From: Candidatus Pelethomonas intestinigallinarum
Lineage (GTDB): Bacteria; Bacillota; Clostridia; Oscillospirales; Oscillospiraceae
Length of the DNA stretch: 6,805 bases
Assembly: GCA_018712665.1 (NCBI GenBank)
Contig: DVGP01000074.1
Span: forward strand, 1-6,805
Direction: 5' to 3'
Of the stretch, positions 1-6,805 are shown piece by piece; positions within the stretch are counted from its first letter, which is position 1; each line of letters starts with the position of its first letter. The notes under the pieces were generated by a model. The model saw nothing but the letters and a program-made list of their open reading frames with translations. It was not told the DNA's origin and made no database searches. The position numbers were made by a program, and so were the translations under genes.

Positions 1-92
1 GCAGCGGTCAGAGTGGTCTTGCCGTGGTCAACGTGACCAATGGTGCCGATGTTGACATGGGGCTTAGTTCTCTCAAATTTCTGCTTGGCCAT
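1..92 (-). CDS. tuf: Elongation factor Tu, N-terminal fragment (runs off the window)
   Basis: EF-Tu is the cytoplasmic GTPase that carries aminoacyl-tRNA to the ribosomal A site. Only the first 30 codons are inside the window. They read MAKQKFERTKPHVNIGTIGH followed by VDHGKTTLTA, the nearly invariant EF-Tu N-terminus. The P-loop GHVDHGKT lies at residues 19-26 and binds the GTP phosphates. The ATG at 92-90 is supported by a strong Shine-Dalgarno AAGGAGGA at 108-101 with an 8-base spacer. The gene is last in the visible fusA-tuf arrangement and is 128 bases downstream of the fusA stop, a longer gap than that between rpsG and fusA. That gap may hold its own promoter. The identity is secure, but nothing can be said about the rest of the protein. 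Confidence 0.97.
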   Translation of the reverse strand, partial: MAKQKFERTKPHVNIGTIGHVDHGKTTLTA

Positions 93-159
93 TTGGGAAA
101 TCCTCCTTAACAGTTAAATGATGAATGGTGAAATCAGCGCCAAACGTCATAACGAGTTT

Positions 160-188
160 AGTGTACAACAAATATTGGGAAAAAGCAA
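160..188 (-). promoter_or_regulatory. Possible sigma-A-type promoter for tuf
   Basis: On the minus strand, TTGCTT (188-183) and TACACT (165-160) are separated by exactly 17 bases and sit about 70-95 bases upstream of the tuf ATG. The -35 matches TTGACA only in its TTG, and the -10 matches TATAAT at four of six positions, so this would be a moderate promoter. Its position in a 128-base gap before a gene that is usually needed in excess over EF-G makes it plausible. The -35 lies in the loop of an inverted repeat (175-194), which may instead be the real feature. Transcription would start near 153 and give a leader of about 60 bases. Confidence 0.4.
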
Positions 189-208
189 TCCCAAAAACGG
201 GCTTTCCC
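175..208 (-). promoter_or_regulatory. Alternative hairpins just after fusA (attenuator-like)
   Basis: In the RNA sense, GGGAAAGC (208-201) can pair with GCTTTTTCCC (186-177), giving 8 bp with a two-base bulge. TTGGGA (194-189) can pair with TCCCAA (180-175), giving 6 bp with an 8-base loop. Both helices use the CCC at 179-177, so they exclude each other. The sequence after the second hairpin is only mildly U-rich, so an intrinsic terminator is not clear. It begins 12 bases after the fusA stop. It could partly terminate, process or stabilise the message between fusA and tuf. The pairing is seen in the sequence, but the function is inference. Confidence 0.4.
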
Positions 209-220
209 TACAATTTTACC

Positions 221-2332
221 TTATTTCATGGCGCGGGCGCCCATGCGCTGATCGATGATCTTATCCCGGATGTTCTTGGGGATCTCGATATAGTGGCTGG
301 GCTCCATGGTGTACTGGCCGCGGCCCTGGGTGCGGGAGCGCAGATCAGTGGCGTAGCCGAACATCTCGCTCAGAGGCACGAAGGCGTCGATCTGCTGGGC
401 GCCGGGACGGGCCTCAAAGCCCTGGATCTGGCCGCGGCGGCTGTTCAGGTCGCCGATGACGTCGCCCATATACTCCTCGGGGACAATGACGCACACCTTC
501 ATGATGGGCTCCAGCAGGGTGGGATCGGCCTTCTGGCAGGCCTCCTTGAAGGCCATGGAGCCGGCGATCTTGAAGGCCATCTCGGAGGAGTCCACCTCGT
601 GGTAGGACCCGTCGTAGAGGGTGACCTTCACGTCCACCACGGGATAGCCCGCCAGCACGCCGGAGAGCATGGCGCCCTGGATACCGGCGTCCACCGCGGG
701 GATATACTCCTTGGGGATGGCGCCGCCGACAACCTCGTTGACGAACTCGTAGCCCTTGCCGGACTCGTTGGGCTCCACACGGATCTTGACGTGACCGTAC
801 TGGCCCTTACCGCCGGACTGGCGGGCATACTTGGTGTCCTGCTGGACGGCCTTCTTGATGGTCTCCTTGTAGGCAACCTGGGGAGCGCCCACGTTGGCCT
901 CCACCTTGAACTCACGGAGCAGGCGGTCCACGATGATCTCCAGGTGGAGCTCGCCCATGCCGGCGATGATGGTTTGCCCGGTCTCCTCGTCGGTGTAGGT
1001 CTTGAAGGTGGGGTCCTCCTCGGCCAGCTTCATCAGGGCAATGCCCATCTTCTCCTGGCCGGCCTTGGTCTTGGGCTCGATGGCCACGCGGATCACAGGG
1101 TCAGGGAACTCCATGGACTCCAGGATGATGGGGGCCTTCTCGTCACACAGGGTGTCGCCGGTGGTGGAGTTCTTCAGGCCCACCACGGCGGCGATGTCGC
1201 CGGAGTAGACGGTGTCGATGTCCTCCCGGTGGTTGGCGTGCATCTGCAGGATGCGGCCGATGCGCTCACGCTGGCCCTTGGTGGAGTTGAGCACCGCGGA
1301 GCCGGTGTTGAGTACGCCGGAGTAGACGCGGATGAAGCTCAGACGGCCCACGTAGGGGTCGGTGGCGATCTTGAAGGCCAGGGCGGAGAAGGGGGCCTCG
1401 TCAGAGGCGGGGCGCTCATCCTCCTCGTCGGTCTTGGGGTTGACGCCCTTGATGGCGGGGATATCCAGGGGGGAGGGCATATAGTCCACCACCGCGTCCA
1501 GCAGCTTCTGGATGCCCTTGTTGCGGTAGGAGGTACCGCAGACCACGGGGATCATCTCCACGGCGCAGGTGGCCTTGCGGATGGCGGAGCGGATGCGGTC
1601 CGTGGGGACCTCCTCGCCGCCCAGGTACATCTCCATGATCTCGTCGTCCACCATGGAGACGGCGTCCATCAGCTTTTCGCGGTACTCGTTGGCCAGGTCC
1701 ACCATGTCCTCGGGGATAGGCTCCACACGCATGTCCTTGCCCATCTCGTCGTAGTAGACGTCGGCGTTCATCTCCACAAGGTCGATGATGCCCCGGAAAT
1801 CGGCTTCCTTGCCGATGGGCAGCTGGATGGGCACGGCGTTGCACTTCAGGCGGTCGTCGATCATGCGAAGGACGTTGTAGAAGTCGGCGCCCATGATGTC
1901 CATCTTGTTGACGTAGATCATCCGGGGGACGCGGTAGTGATCGGCCTGGCGCCACACGGTCTCAGACTGGGGCTCCACGCCGCCCTTGGCGCACATAACG
2001 GTGACAGAACCGTCCAGTACCCGCAGGGAACGCTCCACCTCCACGGTGAAGTCCACATGGCCCGGGGTGTCGATGATGTTGATCCGGGTCTGGGGGAACT
2101 GACTCTTGCTCCCCTTCCAGTAGCAGGTGGTGGCGGCGGAGGTAATGGTGATGCCGCGCTCCTGCTCCTGGGCCATCCAGTCCATGGTGGCGGTACCCTC
2201 GTGGGTCTCGCCAATCTTGTAGTTCACGCCGGTGTAGTACAGGATACGCTCCGTCGTGGTGGTCTTGCCGGCGTCGATGTGGGCCATGATGCCGATGTTT
2301 CTTGTGTTTTCCAGTGATACCTTTCTCGGCAT
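221..2332 (-). CDS. fusA: Elongation factor G (translocase GTPase)
   Basis: EF-G is the cytoplasmic GTPase that moves tRNAs and mRNA through the ribosome after peptide bond formation and works with RRF in ribosome recycling. The 703-residue product is full length (family about 690-705). The G domain shows the P-loop AHIDAGKTT at residues 17-25, switch I RGITITSAAT at 59-68, DTPGH at 88-92 with the catalytic His92, and NKMD at 142-145. The domain III segment AGMGELHLEI lies at 457-466. Domain IV has the SGGKGQYGHV loop (506-515) and the tip sequence DGSYHEVDSS (574-583), whose His578 corresponds to the A-site-contacting histidine. The protein ends RMGARAMK, then TAA. The ATG at 2332 has AGGAG at 2343-2339 with a 6-base spacer. 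It begins 14 bases after the rpsG stop, so the two genes are almost certainly co-transcribed. I see no internal frameshift or missing motif. Confidence 0.99.
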   Translation of the reverse strand: MPRKVSLENTRNIGIMAHIDAGKTTTTERILYYTGVNYKIGETHEGTATMDWMAQEQERGITITSAATTCYWKGSKSQFPQTRINIIDTPGHVDFTVEVERSLRVLDGSVTVMCAKGGVEPQSETVWRQADHYRVPRMIYVNKMDIMGADFYNVLRMIDDRLKCNAVPIQLPIGKEADFRGIIDLVEMNADVYYDEMGKDMRVEPIPEDMVDLANEYREKLMDAVSMVDDEIMEMYLGGEEVPTDRIRSAIRKATCAVEMIPVVCGTSYRNKGIQKLLDAVVDYMPSPLDIPAIKGVNPKTDEEDERPASDEAPFSALAFKIATDPYVGRLSFIRVYSGVLNTGSAVLNSTKGQRERIGRILQMHANHREDIDTVYSGDIAAVVGLKNSTTGDTLCDEKAPIILESMEFPDPVIRVAIEPKTKAGQEKMGIALMKLAEEDPTFKTYTDEETGQTIIAGMGELHLEIIVDRLLREFKVEANVGAPQVAYKETIKKAVQQDTKYARQSGGKGQYGHVKIRVEPNESGKGYEFVNEVVGGAIPKEYIPAVDAGIQGAMLSGVLAGYPVVDVKVTLYDGSYHEVDSSEMAFKIAGSMAFKEACQKADPTLLEPIMKVCVIVPEEYMGDVIGDLNSRRGQIQGFEARPGAQQIDAFVPLSEMFGYATDLRSRTQGRGQYTMEPSHYIEIPKNIRDKIIDQRMGARAMK

Positions 2333-2346
2333 GTTCTTCTCCTAAC

Positions 2347-2817
2347 TTACCAGCGGAAATGGGCGAAGGCCTTGTTGGACTCGGCCATCTTGTGGGTGTC
2401 CTCCCGCTTCTTCACGGCGGCGCCGGTGTTGTTGGCGGCGTCCATGATCTCGTTGGCCAGACGCTGCGCCATGGTCCGCTCGCTGCGGGCCCGGGCATAG
2501 GTGGTCAGCCAGCGCAGACCCAGGGTCTGACGGCGGACGGGACGGACGTCCATAGGCACCTGATAGGTGGCGCCGCCCACGCGGCGGGCCTTGACCTCCA
2601 GGCTGGGCATGATGTTGTCCATAGCGGTGGTGAACACCTCAAGGGGGTCCTTGCCGGTCTGCTCCTTGACCATGTCAAAAGCGCCGTAAACCACCTTCTG
2701 GGCAACGCCCTTCTTCCCATCCAGCATGATGGAGTTGACCAGCTTGGTCACCAGCACGCTGTTATAAATGGGATCGGGCAAAATTTCTCTCTTGGGAACA
2801 TTACCTCTTCTGGGCAC
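2347..2817 (-). CDS. rpsG: 30S ribosomal protein S7 (GTG start)
   Basis: S7 is a primary 16S rRNA binding protein that nucleates assembly of the 30S head and lies near the E site. In E. coli it also represses the str mRNA. The protein reads MPRRGNVPKREILPDPIYNS at its start and ends in AFAHFRW, both hallmarks of S7. The central beta-hairpin region, VKARRVGGATYQVPMDV, binds rRNA. I start it at GTG (2817-2815), which gives 156 residues, the usual family length. An in-frame ATG at 2835 would add six residues, but it lies upstream of the Shine-Dalgarno (2832-2825), which is placed 7 bases before the GTG. The stop is TAA at 2349-2347. The gene follows rpsL after a 189-base spacer and precedes fusA by 14 bases. 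Confidence 0.97.
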   Translation of the reverse strand: MPRRGNVPKREILPDPIYNSVLVTKLVNSIMLDGKKGVAQKVVYGAFDMVKEQTGKDPLEVFTTAMDNIMPSLEVKARRVGGATYQVPMDVRPVRRQTLGLRWLTTYARARSERTMAQRLANEIMDAANNTGAAVKKREDTHKMAESNKAFAHFRW

Positions 2818-2824
2818 TATGCTT

Positions 2825-2832
2825 CCCTCCTT
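2825..2832 (-). promoter_or_regulatory. Shine-Dalgarno that decides the rpsG start
   Basis: AAGGAGGG on the minus strand is a full-strength ribosome binding site 7 bases before the GTG at 2817. The upstream in-frame ATG (2835-2833) directly abuts the 5' end of this site and so cannot be served by it. This fixes the start at GTG. Confidence 0.85.
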
Positions 2833-2835
2833 CAT

Positions 2836-3006
2836 GAAAATTTATGAAATCATAGGTACTCTCCGGGCGTCTGCCCGGCGTCGGCCTGCCAAAGAGGGGT
2901 CGTCACAGTTTATCTGGTGAAAAAACCATGTCTACCTATTCGGCAAAGCGCTTCGTGCTGGGGTCAGCGTCGGTGATGTGCTGCCGCTCTCAGGCGGCCG
3001 GGCAGA
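2836..3006 (-). promoter_or_regulatory. Structured rpsL-rpsG intercistronic region, candidate S7 operator
   Basis: This stretch has no supported gene. In the RNA sense it holds three perfect small hairpins in order. GCCGC/GCGGC (2998-2983, 6-base loop) begins 9 bases after the rpsL stop. GCTG/CAGC (2968-2957, 4-base loop) follows. CCGGGC/GCCCGG (2878-2863, 4-base loop) lies about 30 bases before the rpsG Shine-Dalgarno. An A/T-rich palindromic patch (TATGATTTCATA and TTCATGAA) lies between the last hairpin and the ribosome binding site. In E. coli, S7 binds the rpsL-rpsG spacer of the str mRNA and represses translation. A similar role here is inferred from position and structure only. None of the hairpins has a U-run typical of a terminator. 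Confidence 0.45.
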
Positions 3007-3423
3007 TCACTTCTGCTTGGGGCGCTTGGCGCCGTACTTGGAACGGCCCTGCATCCGGCCCTGGACGCCCTGGGTATCCAGCGTACCACGGATGATGTGG
3101 TAACGCACGCCAGGCAGGTCCCTGACACGGCCGCCGCGGATCATGACCACAGAGTGCTCCTGCAGGGAGTGACCCACGCCGGGGATGTAAGCGGTGACCT
3201 CGTAGCCGTTGGTCAGACGCACACGGGCGATCTTACGCAGCGCGGAGTTGGGCTTCTTGGGGGTAGAGGTACGCACCGCGGTGCAGACGCCGCGCTTCTG
3301 AGGGGAAGGCAGGTTGGTCTCCTTGTTCTTCAGGGTGTTCAGACCATACTGCATGGCGGGGCTGGTGGACTTGTAGGTCACCTGCTCTCTGCCCTTGCGA
3401 ACCAACTGGTTAAAAGTAGGCAT
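3007..3423 (-). CDS. rpsL: 30S ribosomal protein S12, with Arg at a streptomycin-resistance position
   Basis: S12 sits at the 30S decoding centre and controls translational accuracy. The 138-residue protein has the conserved core PQKRGVCT, TPKKPNSALRK, RVRLTNGYEVTAYIPG, LQEHSVVMIRGGRV and DLPGVRYH, and ends in RSKYGAKRPKQK. Length and the N-terminal insertion (about residues 14-38) match B. subtilis-type S12 rather than the 124-residue E. coli form. Lys56 (E. coli Lys43 counting Met) is retained. Residue 101, the equivalent of E. coli Lys88, is Arg (codon AGG, 3123-3121), and the next residue, Asp102, is the site methylthiolated by RimO in E. coli. The ATG at 3423 has AAAGGAG at 3436-3430 with a 6-base spacer. 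The stop is TGA. It lies 86 bases after the L7Ae-like gene and is probably in the same transcript. Confidence 0.99.
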   Translation of the reverse strand: MPTFNQLVRKGREQVTYKSTSPAMQYGLNTLKNKETNLPSPQKRGVCTAVRTSTPKKPNSALRKIARVRLTNGYEVTAYIPGVGHSLQEHSVVMIRGGRVRDLPGVRYHIIRGTLDTQGVQGRMQGRSKYGAKRPKQK

Positions 3424-3439
3424 AGCTTTCTCCTTTCTT

Positions 3440-3462
3440 AAAAATGTGGGAGCAAACGCTCC
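3440..3462 (-). promoter_or_regulatory. Small GC hairpin plus U5 just upstream of the rpsL ribosome binding site
   Basis: In the RNA sense, GGAGC (3462-3458) and GCTCC (3453-3449) form a perfect 5-bp stem with a 4-base loop. CACA and then five T (3444-3440) follow, and the rpsL Shine-Dalgarno begins a few bases later. The layout resembles a weak intrinsic terminator or a translational control hairpin. The stem is short, so strong termination is unlikely. Confidence 0.35.
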
Positions 3463-3477
3463 AGTTTATTTTTTACA

Positions 3478-3495
3478 GGATATCGAAAAATATCC
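3478..3495 (-). repeat. 6-bp inverted repeat between the L7Ae-like gene and rpsL
   Basis: GGATAT and ATATCC form a perfect 6-bp stem with a 6-base loop, 14 bases after the stop of the L7Ae-like gene. No U-run follows in the direction of transcription. I checked this gap for a kink-turn (tandem G-A pairs next to a 3-base bulge), since the upstream gene encodes a kink-turn binding protein, and did not find a convincing one. Confidence 0.35.
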
Positions 3496-3509
3496 CGAAA
3501 AAACCAAAA

Positions 3510-3761
3510 TCACGGATTTTTTTTCAGCAGCGCCACCACAGCGGCGCCCACCTGGATTCCGGCAGCCTGTCCCAGCTGCTCCATGGTGTAGTCCTCCGTT
3601 ACAGGGACATGGCTCTCCCGGCACTGCTCCCGAATGGGGCCGGTGAGGGCCGGGTCGGCGTCAGCGGCCAAAAAGACCCGCAGAGCCAGGCCGTCCCGGA
3701 CAGCGCGGCGGGACTGCTTGACGCCCACCACCTTCTCCCTGGCCTTCAGCTCCTCCAGCAA
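3510..3761 (-). CDS. ybxF: L7Ae/L30e-family small ribosomal protein, YbxF type
   Basis: This small protein of the L7Ae/L30e/S12e/Gadd45 fold resembles B. subtilis YbxF (also called RplGB), a kink-turn RNA binding protein encoded at the same place before rpsL. Shared features are VGVKQSRRAVRDG near the N-terminus (YbxF has IGTKQ), AADADPALT in the middle (YbxF AKDADPILT), and LGQAAGIQVGAAVVALL at the end (YbxF LGKACGIEVGAAAVAII). I prefer the TTG at 3761 (83 residues) because GGAGG at 3773-3769 is then 7 bases upstream. The ATG at 3767 would be only one base from that site, although it would give 85 residues and also aligns with YbxF. The stop is TGA after an eight-A tract (3524-3517) encoding Lys-Lys. 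It is the first gene behind the strong promoter at 3820-3848. Its role in the cell is poorly known, with ribosome association reported for the B. subtilis homologue. Confidence 0.92.
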   Translation of the reverse strand: MLEELKAREKVVGVKQSRRAVRDGLALRVFLAADADPALTGPIREQCRESHVPVTEDYTMEQLGQAAGIQVGAAVVALLKKNP

Positions 3762-3768
3762 GGTCATT

Positions 3769-3773
3769 CCTCC
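3769..3773 (-). promoter_or_regulatory. Shine-Dalgarno that points to a TTG start for ybxF
   Basis: GGAGG is 7 bases from the TTG at 3761-3759 but only 1 base from the ATG at 3767-3765. Ribosomes initiating from this site should therefore choose TTG. No other good Shine-Dalgarno lies upstream of the ATG. Confidence 0.65.
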
Positions 3774-3793
3774 CGTTTAGACACGCCAAAATT

Positions 3794-3810
3794 CGCGGAA
3801 CAGACCCGCG
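3794..3810 (-). promoter_or_regulatory. Leader hairpin downstream of the str promoter
   Basis: In the RNA sense, CGCGG (3810-3806) pairs with CCGCG (3798-3794) around a 7-base loop. It lies only a few bases after the predicted transcription start, and AATTTT follows. It could stabilise the 5' end or be a weak attenuator or protein-binding site. The pairing is visible, but the role is inference. Confidence 0.35.
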
Positions 3811-3819
3811 CAATGTGGG

Positions 3820-3848
3820 ATTATATCATAGGAAAGTCCTTCCGTCAA
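3820..3848 (-). promoter_or_regulatory. Strong sigma-A-type promoter of the str operon (extended -10)
   Basis: TTGACG (3848-3843, five of six consensus positions) and TATAAT (3825-3820, perfect) are separated by exactly 17 bases. A TG one base before the -10 makes it an extended -10 promoter. Transcription should start near 3814, giving a leader of about 50 bases before the L7Ae-like gene. It lies downstream of the rpoC hairpin at 3950-3980, so ybxF, rpsL, rpsG and fusA can be transcribed independently of rpoBC. Confidence 0.92.
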
Positions 3849-3876
3849 GGGGTTGTTTGCTTTTTTCCGCACACGG

Positions 3877-3918
3877 CCGCTTTTGCTCCCTATGACCGGA
3901 AAACTGTTGAAAAAGCGG
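3877..3918 (-). repeat. 8-bp inverted repeat with long loop upstream of the str promoter
   Basis: CCGCTTTT and AAAAGCGG are perfect complements separated by 26 bases. They lie between the rpoC terminator-like hairpin and the promoter -35. With such a long loop and half A/T pairs, this may be chance in an A/T-rich spacer. It could also be a secondary hairpin in read-through RNA. Confidence 0.25.
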
Positions 3919-3949
3919 TGACCTGCCCCTCTCCACAGAGGACATGTAA

Positions 3950-3980
3950 GAATAGGCGCCGCATGAAGCGGCGCCTATTC
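3950..3980 (-). terminator. 13-bp perfect hairpin after rpoC, probable terminator
   Basis: GAATAGGCGCCGC and its exact complement form a 13-bp stem with a 5-base loop, 37 bases after the rpoC stop. It is the strongest inverted repeat in the window. On the minus strand the bases after it (TTACATGTCC) are not a long U-run. Termination may therefore be partial, or the hairpin may mainly protect the 3' end of the rpoBC message. Its position between rpoC and the str promoter fits the end of a transcription unit. Confidence 0.7.
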
Positions 3981-4017
3981 CGAACAGATCAAATATCGAC
4001 ATTAAGCGGAGGCGTTC

Positions 4018-6805
<2,788 letters not shown>

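Noticed and set aside
125..2317. A 730-codon open frame on the plus strand, antisense to fusA
   Set aside because: It is in register with fusA codons and stays open only because fusA lacks TTA, CTA and TCA codons. Its translation is low-complexity (rich in Gly, Leu, His, Val and Asp), it has no plausible ribosome binding site, and it resembles no family I know.
2302..2847. Plus-strand open frame antisense to rpsG
   Set aside because: In register with rpsG codons and explained by the same codon bias. The product is Gly/His/Leu-rich with no recognisable domain.
2903..2930. An 8-codon ORF (MVFSPDKL) in the rpsL-rpsG spacer as a leader peptide
   Set aside because: It has only a weak AGG upstream, no regulatory run of codons, and no clear coupling to the rpsG ribosome binding site. 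Too short to support.
3517..3524. Eight-A tract at the end of the L7Ae-like gene as a programmed frameshift site
   Set aside because: Slippage in either direction would add only about 15-18 residues of low-quality sequence running through the hairpin at 3478-3495. The normal frame already ends at the family's usual C-terminus. A chance A-run from Lys codons is simpler.

Overview
This window is a stretch of core bacterial housekeeping DNA: the end of the RNA polymerase operon followed by the str (streptomycin) operon. Every gene lies on the minus strand, so transcription runs from high to low coordinates. In that direction the order is rpoC (5' part outside the window), a small L7Ae-family ribosomal protein (YbxF type), rpsL (S12), rpsG (S7), fusA (EF-G) and tuf (EF-Tu, first 30 codons only). 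I see no mobile element, CRISPR array, tRNA, rRNA or defence or biosynthetic system.

The gene order, with an L7Ae-like gene between rpoC and rpsL, is typical of Firmicutes. So are the 138-residue S12 with its N-terminal insertion, the RpoC without the large proteobacterial trigger-loop insertion, and the strong Shine-Dalgarno sites. The coding DNA is GC-rich with a strong G/C third-position bias, while the intergenic regions are more A/T-rich. Together this suggests a high-GC Clostridia member, perhaps the Oscillospiraceae (Flavonifractor/Oscillibacter-like). The family-level placement is inference and was not tested by any search.

Layout: 6805-4018 is rpoC from the central catalytic region to its acidic C-terminus. 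4017-3762 is a 256-base gap with a 13-bp perfect inverted repeat (likely terminator) and then a near-consensus extended -10 promoter, so the str operon can be transcribed separately from rpoBC. 3761-3510 is the L7Ae-like gene. 3509-3424 is a gap with two small hairpins. 3423-3007 is rpsL. 3006-2818 is a long hairpin-rich spacer, a candidate site for S7 autoregulation. 2817-2347 is rpsG, starting at GTG. 2332-221 is fusA, only 14 bases after rpsG. 220-93 is a 128-base spacer with alternative hairpins and a possible internal promoter. 92-1 is the start of tuf.

The products work together in gene expression. RpoC is the catalytic beta' subunit of RNA polymerase, S12 and S7 build the decoding centre and head of the 30S subunit, EF-Tu delivers aminoacyl-tRNA and EF-G drives translocation. 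The points most worth a second look are an arginine in S12 at a classical streptomycin-resistance position, two non-ATG starts decided by Shine-Dalgarno placement, and the structured intergenic RNAs. I found no previously undescribed system.
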